Shown piece by piece: positions 1 to 5,996 of a stretch of 8,645 nt of DNA. The notes beneath the pieces are model-generated. The model saw only the letters and a program-made list of their open reading frames with translations, had not been told where the DNA came from and searched no databases. Origin of the DNA: Flavobacteriaceae bacterium (GTDB lineage: Bacteria > Bacteroidota > Bacteroidia > Flavobacteriales > Flavobacteriaceae); the NCBI GenBank assembly GCA_002729755.1, contig PBYT01000006.1:22940-31584 (forward strand), in the 5' to 3' direction. Within the stretch, counting starts at the first letter, position 1. Every line of letters starts with the position of its first letter. The position numbers and the translations under genes were made by a program.

Positions 1-264
1 GAAATTTTTGAAGGAGTCCCTAAATCAAACTTAAGTTTAAAAAAGCTTAATGATGGGGTTCAGATAGAAATGTTTCTTTCAAAGGAGACAAATTTTTTAA
101 AATCTTTAAGTGAAGCCAAAAGAGCGTTGAATGAAAATTCAATTTATGTAAACAAAAATAAAGTTTCGAATAACTTTATAATTAGTGATAAAGATTTAAT
201 TAATAAAAAATTCATTCTTCTTCAAAGAGGTAGAAAAAATTATTTCTTGGTTAATGTTAATTAA
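1..264 (+). CDS. tyrS: Tyrosyl-tRNA synthetase, C-terminal fragment (S4 domain)
   Basis: This is the last 87 residues of an open frame that enters from the left edge and stops at TAA 262-264. The full enzyme charges tRNA-Tyr with tyrosine in the cytoplasm. The visible part starts with EIFEGVP, as found at the catalytic-domain/S4 linker of bacterial TyrS. It continues into an S4 RNA-binding domain, with SEAKRAL followed by the turn IYVNKNKV near residues 37-56. It ends in the strand pattern LLQRGRKNYFLV typical of the TyrS C-terminus. The catalytic HIGH and KMSKS motifs lie outside the window, so catalytic competence cannot be judged. The internal ATG at 70 is not a start, because coding similarity runs through it from base 1. 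The next gene starts 36 bases downstream, and no hairpin terminator is visible in that gap. The assignment rests on the S4 pattern plus the tail; another S4-domain protein is less likely. Confidence 0.85.
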   Translation, partial: EIFEGVPKSNLSLKKLNDGVQIEMFLSKETNFLKSLSEAKRALNENSIYVNKNKVSNNFIISDKDLINKKFILLQRGRKNYFLVNVN

Positions 265-281
265 AAGATTATAGTTTTTTG
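247..281 (+). promoter_or_regulatory. Weak candidate Bacteroidota promoter before the response regulator
   Basis: A TTG at 247-249 lies 22 bases before TAGTTTTT at 272-279, which matches the Bacteroidota -7 element TAnnTTTG in all fixed positions but the last G; a TTTG follows at 278-281. Transcription would start about 10-15 bases before the ATG at 301. The spacing and the match are imperfect in a very AT-rich stretch, so this is only a candidate. Confidence 0.25.
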
Positions 282-300
282 CTAAATTACCCATAGGTAT

Positions 301-993
301 ATGAAAAAATCAGATATTAAAATACTTCTAGTTGATGATGAACCAGATATTATTGAAATTTTAAGATATAATCTGACACAGGAAGGTTATAGTGTTATAG
401 CTGCTAAGGATGGCCATTCTGCCATAAAGAAAGCAGAAAAGGAGATTCCTAATTTAATTATAATGGATGTTATGATGCCTAAAATGGATGGAATAGAGGC
501 TTGTGGAATAATCAGGCAAAATCCAAAATTTAATGATACAATCATAATGTTTCTAACTGCAAGGGGTGAAGATTATTCTCATGTTGCAGCCTATGATGCT
601 GGAGCGGATGACTATGTTACAAAACCTATAAAGCCAAAAGTTTTTATATCTAAAGTAAAGGGTCTTTTAAGAAGGTTAAAAAAAGAAAATAATTTGACAT
701 CAATTATAGAGATTGGTAAATTAATAATAGATAATGATGAGTATAGAGTGAAAGTCTCAGGTCAATCCCTTTCACTTCCAAAAAAAGAATTTGAACTTCT
801 ATATCTATTAGCTTCTAAGCCTGAAAAAGTCTTCAAAAGAGAAAAAATAATGCAATTTATTTGGGGTTCTGATGTTGTCGTTGGAGATAGAACAATTGAT
901 GTTCATATGAGAAAATTAAGAGAAAAAATTGGAGATAAGTACTTTAAGACAATAAAGGGAGTTGGTTATAAGTTCGTTAATCCAGATAAATGA
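301..993 (+). CDS. OmpR/PhoB-family response regulator
   Basis: This 230-residue DNA-binding response regulator receives phosphate from the histidine kinase encoded directly after it. The N-terminal receiver domain (about 1-122) has the acidic pair D12-D13, phospho-acceptor D56 in the strand LIIMDVMMP, switch T86 and conserved K108 (KP). The C-terminal winged-helix domain (about 132-228) shows the OmpR/PhoB pattern: LPKKEFELLYLL, then WG..VVVGDRTIDVHMRKLREKI as the recognition helix, and TIKGVGYKF as the wing. All residues expected for phosphorylation are present, and the length is normal. The start at 301 gives a complete receiver domain and has no Shine-Dalgarno sequence. The stop codon overlaps the kinase start (ATGA, 990-993), so the pair is probably translationally coupled. 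The sequence does not identify the target regulon. It is PhoB-like in architecture, but a phosphate-regulation role is not shown. Confidence 0.95.
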   Translation: MKKSDIKILLVDDEPDIIEILRYNLTQEGYSVIAAKDGHSAIKKAEKEIPNLIIMDVMMPKMDGIEACGIIRQNPKFNDTIIMFLTARGEDYSHVAAYDAGADDYVTKPIKPKVFISKVKGLLRRLKKENNLTSIIEIGKLIIDNDEYRVKVSGQSLSLPKKEFELLYLLASKPEKVFKREKIMQFIWGSDVVVGDRTIDVHMRKLREKIGDKYFKTIKGVGYKFVNPDK

Positions 994-2045
994 GTTTTTT
1001 TCGAAAATTGACTAAATATAAATATCCATTACGATTGTCAATAGTTTTCACAATATTGGCAACCATACTTTATATAATTTTTGAAATACAATTTAACAAT
1101 AGTTTTGATTTTTTACATTTCATTGGTAAGCAAAAGTTTACTATAATTATATTTTTTATTTTATCTTTTATTCTATTTAATGTACTGATTAATAGATATA
1201 TAAATAATGTAATTAATAGAGTCCTTGAAGAAATATCACCTGAATCTTATTTTTCAGAAATTCAATCTGATAAAGTGGGCCTTGATCAATTAGCTCAGAA
1301 GCTGCTTAAAAAAACTCAATCTAGAACAACAGAAATAAATGTTCTAAAAGATAAAGATACATATAGGAAGGAATTCTTAGGAAATATTTCTCATGAACTA
1401 AAGACCCCTTTGTTTACTATTCAAGGTTATATCTTAACTCTAATGGATGGTGCATTAAAAGATAAAAATGTTAGACATAAGTATCTTAAAAGGGCTGCTA
1501 AAGGAGTTGATAGAATAATAAATATTGTATTAGATCTTGATTTAATAACTCAATTTGAAGCGGGTATAAAAATAGTTGATAAGAAAAAATTTGATATTGT
1601 TGAGGTAGTTCAGAATGTTTTTGATTTACTTGAAATAGAATCACAGAATAGTAGAATATCACTTGTATTTGATAAAGAATATTCCTCTCCAGTTTATGTT
1701 AATGCTGATGAAGAAAGAATATTACAAGTTTTAACCAATTTATTAGTTAACTCCTTGAAATATGGACTTGAAGGTGGTAGAACTGAGATTTTTATTCAAG
1801 AATTAGAAAACCAGAAAATTTTAATAAGAGTTATGGATACTGGCGAGGGAATTGAAAAACATCATCTTCCTAGGTTATTTGAAAGATTTTATAGAGTTGA
1901 TCCAACCAGGTCTAGAAAAAAAGGAGGTTCTGGCCTTGGGTTATCAATTGTTAAGCATATTATTGAAGCCCATAATGAAAATATTTATGTTGAAAGTGAA
2001 ATTGGCAGGGGAACTACTTTTTCTTTTACACTTGACCGACTATAA
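990..2045 (+). CDS. Membrane sensor histidine kinase, partner of the upstream regulator
   Basis: This 351-residue HisKA/HATPase_c kinase should phosphorylate the regulator at 301-993. Two hydrophobic segments (about 15-31 and 50-68) are separated by only about 18 residues, so there is almost no periplasmic sensor domain. Residues 69-123 are a charged, HAMP-like or coiled linker, and no PAS domain is seen. The DHp domain carries phospho-acceptor H135 in GNISHELKTPL. The ATP-binding domain has the N-box (N250, N254 in LTNLLVNSLKYG), G1 box DTGEGI (283-288), F-box LFERFY (from 296) and G2 box GSGLGLSI (313-320). All catalytic motifs are intact. The sequence after H135 (FTIQGYILTLMDGAL) closely resembles kinases common in Bacteroidota, from memory. 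The start overlaps the regulator stop by 4 bases. The signal sensed is unknown; it may come from the membrane or from a partner protein. Confidence 0.94.
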   Translation: MSFFRKLTKYKYPLRLSIVFTILATILYIIFEIQFNNSFDFLHFIGKQKFTIIIFFILSFILFNVLINRYINNVINRVLEEISPESYFSEIQSDKVGLDQLAQKLLKKTQSRTTEINVLKDKDTYRKEFLGNISHELKTPLFTIQGYILTLMDGALKDKNVRHKYLKRAAKGVDRIINIVLDLDLITQFEAGIKIVDKKKFDIVEVVQNVFDLLEIESQNSRISLVFDKEYSSPVYVNADEERILQVLTNLLVNSLKYGLEGGRTEIFIQELENQKILIRVMDTGEGIEKHHLPRLFERFYRVDPTRSRKKGGSGLGLSIVKHIIEAHNENIYVESEIGRGTTFSFTLDRL

Positions 2046-2083
2046 GGTTAATAATACCAAAATATTTTATCTGAAATTAATAT

Positions 2084-2401
2084 ATGTTAGAAGATGATTT
2101 TTACAAAAAAGTTTATAAGGTTGTAAGAAAAATACCATTTGGTCAGGTGACAACATATGGAGCAATAGCAAAATTTATTGGTTCACCATCCAGTTCTAGA
2201 GTTGTTGGCTGGGCTCTAAATTCTTCGCATAATGATTCATCAATCCCAGCTCATAGGGTAGTTAATAGAAATGGACTTCTAACTGGAAAACATCACTTTT
2301 TTGGTCATGATTTAATGAAACAGTTACTAGAAAATGAAGGAATAAACATAATAGATAATCAGGTGCAAGATTTTGAAATAAAATTTTGGAAACCTAAATA
2401 A
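2084..2401 (+). CDS. Alkyltransferase-like (ATL/MGMT-family) DNA-binding protein
   Basis: This 105-residue protein equals the C-terminal DNA-binding domain of O6-alkylguanine-DNA alkyltransferase (Ogt/MGMT). The helix-turn-helix region has IPFGQVTTYGAIA (17-29, with Y25), the nucleotide-flipping arginine R39 in SRVVGWALN, and the active-site loop PAHRVVNRNG (55-64). In true methyltransferases this loop reads PCHR; here the acceptor cysteine is Ala56, so the protein cannot take up the alkyl group itself. Known alkyltransferase-like proteins (often PWHR) bind O6-alkylguanine and hand the lesion to nucleotide excision repair, and a similar role is inferred here. The ATG at 2084 gives the normal length for this family and has no Shine-Dalgarno sequence. 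It lies 38 bases after the kinase stop, probably in the same transcript. Nothing in the sequence links it to the two-component system. Confidence 0.92.
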   Translation: MLEDDFYKKVYKVVRKIPFGQVTTYGAIAKFIGSPSSSRVVGWALNSSHNDSSIPAHRVVNRNGLLTGKHHFFGHDLMKQLLENEGINIIDNQVQDFEIKFWKPK

Positions 2402-2420
2402 TTTTTCAAGGTTATAATAT

Positions 2421-2448
2421 TTTAAATTACTACTTAGCAGTATCTTTG
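2421..2448 (+). promoter_or_regulatory. Bacteroidota-type promoter before mrp
   Basis: In the 62-base gap 2402-2463 there is a perfect TAnnTTTG -7 element (TATCTTTG, 2441-2448). It is preceded, after 17 bases, by a TTT at 2421-2423 as a weak match to the TTG -33 element. Transcription would begin near 2454-2456, leaving a leader of only about 8-10 bases before the ATG at 2464. This is the largest gap between the window's genes, which supports a new transcription unit starting here. Confidence 0.55.
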
Positions 2449-2463
2449 TAGATATTATTAACA

Positions 2464-3603
2464 ATGGAATTGAATAAAAAATCTATTTCTAAGGTATTAG
2501 AAGAAGTATATTCATCAGGTTCGAAAGATAATATTATAAAATCTGGTGTTGTAGCAAATATAATGGTATTTGATATTGAAGTAGATATTAATTTAATTAT
2601 GGATAATCCAACACTTCAAGCTAGGAAAAAGGTAGAAGCAGAAATAATTGACATAATACATCAAAGAATTAACAGTAAAGCAAAAATTAAGTTTAACACA
2701 AAAATTAAAAAAGTGTCTAAACCTGAGATTGAGAGGGTTAATAAAAAATTATCTGGAGTTGACTCAATTATTGCAATTTCTTCAGCAAAAGGAGGGGTTG
2801 GAAAATCTACTTTTACTGTTAATGCTGCTGCAATACTAGCTAAAATGGGATGTAAAGTTGGAATATTAGATGCAGATATATATGGTCCATCTATTCCGAC
2901 AATGCTGGATGTTGAGGGATATGTTCCAAAATCTATCAAAATTGACGGTGTTTCAAAAATTGAACCTGTAGAAAGTTATGGGATTAAATTAATGTCAATA
3001 GGTTTTTTCACAAAACTTGATCAAGCAGTTGTATGGAGAGGTCCGATGGCATCTAAGGCCCTTAAGCAAATGATTTTTGATACTAATTGGGGAGAATTAG
3101 ATTTCTTGTTTTTAGATTTGCCTCCAGGTACTGGAGATATACATCTTAGTCTAGTTCAATCTCTTCCAATAAATGGAGCTGTAATAGTTAGTACACCACA
3201 AAATGTTGCATTAGCTGATGTTAGAAGAGGAATTAAGATGTTTCAACAATACAGTATTAATATTCCAATTCTAGGTCTAGTTGAAAACATGTCATATTTT
3301 ACATCAAATGAAGAACCAGAAATTAAACATTTTATCTTTGGAGAAAGTGGGGTAAAATATCTTGCTAAAGATTTAGATATTAATTTTTTAGGTGAAATAC
3401 CAATATTTACAAGTCTTAGAGAAGCTTCTGATTTTGGTAGACCTGGATCACTTCAGGAAAATTCAGTAATCGAAAATATATTTAGAGAGATCTCTAAGCT
3501 TCTTGTTGAAGAATTAATTAAAAGAAATAATGAATTACCCCCTACTAAGATTGTCAAAATCACTAATTTAGTAGGGTGTTCAGCAGTTAAGAAAAAATCA
3601 TGA
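2464..3603 (+). CDS. mrp: Mrp/ApbC (NBP35-like) Fe-S cluster carrier ATPase
   Basis: This 379-residue P-loop ATPase of the Mrp/ApbC/NBP35 group is thought to carry Fe-S clusters to apo-proteins in the cytoplasm. Residues 1-85 form a MIP18/DUF59-type domain (DIEVDINLI, QARKKVEAEI). The deviant Walker A is KGGVGKS (109-115), followed by LDADIYGPSIP (135-145) and the Walker B/switch region DFLFLDLPPGTGD (213-225); STPQNVALADVRRG (243-256) is a family signature. After ENMSYF (274-279), where ApbC normally has the CxxC that holds a 4Fe-4S cluster at the dimer interface, the sequence reads TSNEEPEIKHFIFG with no cysteine. The only late cysteine is C372 in a C-terminal extension (VGCSAV). From memory, both traits occur in Bacteroidota homologues. 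The stop overlaps the next start (ATGA, 3600-3603), coupling it to a NifU-like scaffold, which supports a role in Fe-S assembly. Confidence 0.93.
   Translation: MELNKKSISKVLEEVYSSGSKDNIIKSGVVANIMVFDIEVDINLIMDNPTLQARKKVEAEIIDIIHQRINSKAKIKFNTKIKKVSKPEIERVNKKLSGVDSIIAISSAKGGVGKSTFTVNAAAILAKMGCKVGILDADIYGPSIPTMLDVEGYVPKSIKIDGVSKIEPVESYGIKLMSIGFFTKLDQAVVWRGPMASKALKQMIFDTNWGELDFLFLDLPPGTGDIHLSLVQSLPINGAVIVSTPQNVALADVRRGIKMFQQYSINIPILGLVENMSYFTSNEEPEIKHFIFGESGVKYLAKDLDINFLGEIPIFTSLREASDFGRPGSLQENSVIENIFREISKLLVEELIKRNNELPPTKIVKITNLVGCSAVKKKS
3540..3576 (+). repeat. Inverted repeat (hairpin) in the 3' end of mrp
   Basis: CCCTACTAA at 3540-3548 is perfectly complementary to TTAGTAGGG at 3568-3576. 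Inside it, GATT (3549-3552) can pair with AATC (3558-3561) around a 5-base loop, leaving a 6-base bulge on the right arm. It lies in mrp coding sequence 24 bases before the NifU-like start and is not followed by a T-run, so it is not an intrinsic terminator. It may be chance, or a structure in the mRNA between the coupled genes. Confidence 0.4.
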
Positions 3604-3833
3604 TAAAAGAAATAGAAGAAAAAGTATTAATAGCATTGGATGAAATAAGACCTTTTTTAGAAAAAGATGGAGGTGATATTTCTTTAGATTCAATTTCTGA
3701 CAATAAAATAGTCAACGTTAAACTTCATGGGACATGCGTGGGTTGTAAAGTAAATCAAATGACACTTAAATTAGGGGTTGAGACTATAATAAAAAGATAT
3801 GTACCTCATATTGAAAAAGTAAACTCAGTATAA
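3600..3833 (+). CDS. NifU C-terminal domain-like Fe-S scaffold protein
   Basis: This 77-residue protein consists almost entirely of a NifU C-terminal (Nfu) domain, which assembles or carries a 4Fe-4S cluster between subunits. The signature is complete: RPFLEKDGGDISLDSI (17-32), then HGTCVGCKVNQMTLKLGVE (43-61) with cluster ligands C46 and C49 in CxxC. It has none of the extra N-terminal domains of full-length NifU or NfuA. The start ATG is embedded in the mrp stop (ATGA), with A-rich mrp coding sequence upstream and no Shine-Dalgarno motif, so translation probably depends on ribosomes finishing mrp. The pairing of an Mrp carrier lacking CxxC with an Nfu that has one suggests that the cluster may reside on, or pass through, the Nfu partner. 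That is inference from the pairing. Confidence 0.93.
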   Translation: MIKEIEEKVLIALDEIRPFLEKDGGDISLDSISDNKIVNVKLHGTCVGCKVNQMTLKLGVETIIKRYVPHIEKVNSV

Positions 3834-3844
3834 TTATTATCTAA

Positions 3845-4897
3845 ATGATTAAAACAGATATTTTAATTATAGGAGGAGGACCCGCTGGACTATTTTCTGT
3901 TTTTGAAGCAGGTTTGTTCAAAATGAAATGTCATATACTAGACTCTCTAGCTCAGCCTGGTGGTCAGTGTATTGAATTATACCCAAAAAAACCAATATAT
4001 GACATACCAGCCTATCCTGAAATTATTGCAGGTGATTTAATTAAAAAATTATTAGAACAAATTAAACCATTTAATCCAGGTTATACTCTTGGAGAAACTG
4101 CAGTCAAATTAGAAAAAAATAATGAAGGGTCTTTTATTGTAACTACAGATAAGGGAACAAAGCATGAATCTAAAATTATTGCAATTGCTGGAGGTCTTGG
4201 AACTTTTACTCCAAGTAAACCCAATCTGGATAATCTAGAGAAGTTTGAAGATAATGGGATCGATTATTTAGTTAAAGATCCAGAAAAATATAAAGATAAG
4301 ATTGTCTTAATTGCTGGAGGAGGAGATTCTGCATTAGATTGGACTTTATTTTTGTCAACTATTGCTAAAAAGGTAATTCTTATTCATAGAAGGAATGGAT
4401 TTAGAGGAGCAGAAGAATCCATATTAAATGTTCAAAATTTAAAGAATAGGGGGTTAATTGATGTCTTAACACCAACTCAAGTTGTCTCTCTTAAAGGATC
4501 TTCAAAACTTGAGTCAGTTTTTATTGATACTGATGGAGAATCTAAGGAAATCAAGGTTGATTATTTTATTCCCCTATTTGGGTTAGTGCCAAAACTTGGA
4601 CCTATTAAAGATTGGGGTTTAGAAATTGAAAATAATTCTATTAAAGTTAATAATAGTCTTGATTACCAAACAAATATTAAAGGAATATTTGCAATAGGAG
4701 ATGTAAATACTTATCCTGGAAAACTCAATTTAATTTTGAGCGGATTCCATGAGGCTGCTGTAATGTGTCGCAGTGCATATAATTTATTAAATCCTGGTAA
4801 GAAAAAGATATTAAAATATACTACTATTAGCGGTGTAAAAGGTTTTGATGGAAGCAAAAAAGAAGCAAAAAGAACTAATATTAGTAAAATAAACTAA
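3845..4897 (+). CDS. Ferredoxin/flavodoxin-NADP+ reductase, thioredoxin-reductase-like type
   Basis: This 350-residue flavoprotein probably moves electrons between NADPH and ferredoxin or flavodoxin. The FAD-binding motif GGGPAG is at 10-15, followed by QPGGQCIELYPKKPIYDIPAYP (37-58), which is characteristic of TrxR-like ferredoxin-NADP+ reductases (Bacillus YumC/chlorobial type). The NADPH domain has GGGDSALDW (158-166) and HRRNGFRG (181-188), whose arginines fit recognition of the 2'-phosphate. A second FAD motif, GDVNTYPGKLNLI, begins at 285. Thioredoxin reductase would have a redox CxxC in the NADPH domain (near residue 135-140 in E. coli); none is present here. The C-terminal tail (GVKGFDGSKKEA) extends past the FAD domain, as in other members. 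The gene starts 11 bases after the NifU-like stop, so it is probably co-transcribed. No ferredoxin gene is in the window, so the partner is unknown. Confidence 0.88.
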   Translation: MIKTDILIIGGGPAGLFSVFEAGLFKMKCHILDSLAQPGGQCIELYPKKPIYDIPAYPEIIAGDLIKKLLEQIKPFNPGYTLGETAVKLEKNNEGSFIVTTDKGTKHESKIIAIAGGLGTFTPSKPNLDNLEKFEDNGIDYLVKDPEKYKDKIVLIAGGGDSALDWTLFLSTIAKKVILIHRRNGFRGAEESILNVQNLKNRGLIDVLTPTQVVSLKGSSKLESVFIDTDGESKEIKVDYFIPLFGLVPKLGPIKDWGLEIENNSIKVNNSLDYQTNIKGIFAIGDVNTYPGKLNLILSGFHEAAVMCRSAYNLLNPGKKKILKYTTISGVKGFDGSKKEAKRTNISKIN

Positions 4898-4913
4898 ATT
4901 TTATTTTTATAGA

Positions 4914-5996
4914 ATGAATGAAAAAGATTTTATTTATTCAAAAGACATTAAATTAAATGGTGTTGTTAAATGGAGCGCCCCAAGTAATATAGCCATAGTA
5001 AAATATTGGGGTAAATTAGAAAATCAAATTCCACAAAATCCTTCAATTAGTTTAACATTAAGTAAATCAATAACAAATACTAGCCTTTCATTAACACCGA
5101 AGAAGAATAAAATTTCAAATTTTCACTTTGAATTTGAAGGAGAGAAACAAGAATCTTTTGAAAAGAAAACTTTAATGTTTTTAAATAAAATTGAAAAATT
5201 CTTTCCATTTATTAAAAATCATGATTTAGAAATAAAATCTAATAATACTTTTCCTCATAGTAGTGGTATTGCATCATCAGCTTCATCAATGGCCGCATTA
5301 TCAGCTTGTTTAGTTGATTTTGAAAAGATGGATAATAGAGAAATGTCTGATGAATATTTTTTTAAAAAGTCATCATTCATCGCAAGAATTGGATCTGGAA
5401 GTGCATCAAGAAGTTTATATGGACCAGTTGTTATATGGGGAGAGTCAAAAGCTTATGAAAACAGCAATGATTTATTTGGAATAAATATCTCAAATCAAGC
5501 CCATGAAATATTTAAAGAATTTAATGACACGATTCTAATAATAAACCCGGGACAAAAGGAGATTTCTAGTAGTGAAGGTCATGAATTAATGAATAAAAAT
5601 CCATTTTCAAATCAACGTTATGAAATAGCTAGAAAAAATGTTATAAATCTTATGGAAATATTAAAAAGTGGGGATTTAGATGGTTTTATAAGTATTACGG
5701 AATCTGAAGCTTTAATGATCCATTCTTTAATGCTAACATCTAATCCAAACTATATACTAATAAAGCCGAATACTTTGAAAGTCATATCTAAAATAACTGA
5801 ATTTAGAACTGAGACAAAACTTCCTATTTGTTTTACACTTGATGCAGGTTCAAATGTACATTTGCTTTATCCAGAAAATGTAAAGAAAAAGATTTCAGAT
5901 TTTATTAAAGTTGAATTAATGCAATACTGTTTTTCAAATAGATATATTGATGATGAGGTTGGTCATGGACCTAAAAAAATATTAAATGAAAAATAA
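4914..5996 (+). CDS. mvaD: Diphosphomevalonate decarboxylase
   Basis: This 360-residue GHMP-superfamily enzyme is predicted to convert mevalonate 5-diphosphate to isopentenyl diphosphate with ATP, the last step of the mevalonate pathway. Signatures in order are APSNIAIVKYWGK (22-34), with catalytic-region K30 and W32, PHSSGIASSASSMAALS (114-130) as the phosphate-binding loop, SGSASRSLYG (161-170) with the conserved R166, and TLDAGSNVHLLYP (308-320) with the catalytic aspartate D310. Asp, Lys and Arg of the active site are therefore present. Small departures from the commoner form are SASRS for SACRS and DAGSN for DAGPN. Family members can also act on mevalonate 5-phosphate, and the sequence alone does not exclude that. 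The start at 4914 gives the normal length; no Shine-Dalgarno motif is present. The gene lies 16 bases after the reductase and overlaps the next GHMP kinase by 11 bases, a strong sign of a shared pathway. Confidence 0.92.
   Translation: MNEKDFIYSKDIKLNGVVKWSAPSNIAIVKYWGKLENQIPQNPSISLTLSKSITNTSLSLTPKKNKISNFHFEFEGEKQESFEKKTLMFLNKIEKFFPFIKNHDLEIKSNNTFPHSSGIASSASSMAALSACLVDFEKMDNREMSDEYFFKKSSFIARIGSGSASRSLYGPVVIWGESKAYENSNDLFGINISNQAHEIFKEFNDTILIINPGQKEISSSEGHELMNKNPFSNQRYEIARKNVINLMEILKSGDLDGFISITESEALMIHSLMLTSNPNYILIKPNTLKVISKITEFRTETKLPICFTLDAGSNVHLLYPENVKKKISDFIKVELMQYCFSNRYIDDEVGHGPKKILNEK

Noticed and set aside
1852..2097. A + strand frame overlapping the kinase 3' end and the start of the alkyltransferase-like gene
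   Set aside because: It is an out-of-frame shadow of the kinase catalytic motifs, with no family pattern of its own.
2084..2401. Active O6-methylguanine-DNA methyltransferase
   Set aside because: The acceptor cysteine is replaced by Ala in PAHR, and the N-terminal ribonuclease-like domain is absent.
2661..2939. A 92-codon open frame on the - strand
   Set aside because: It lies wholly within mrp, antisense to the P-loop region, and shows no independent family signature. It is a shadow frame.
3540..3576. Intrinsic terminator between mrp and the NifU-like gene
   Set aside because: The hairpin lies inside coding sequence, has a bulge and is not followed by a T-run.
3845..4897. Thioredoxin reductase
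   Set aside because: There is no redox CxxC in the NADPH domain, and the sequence carries the QCIELYP segment and tail of the ferredoxin reductase type.
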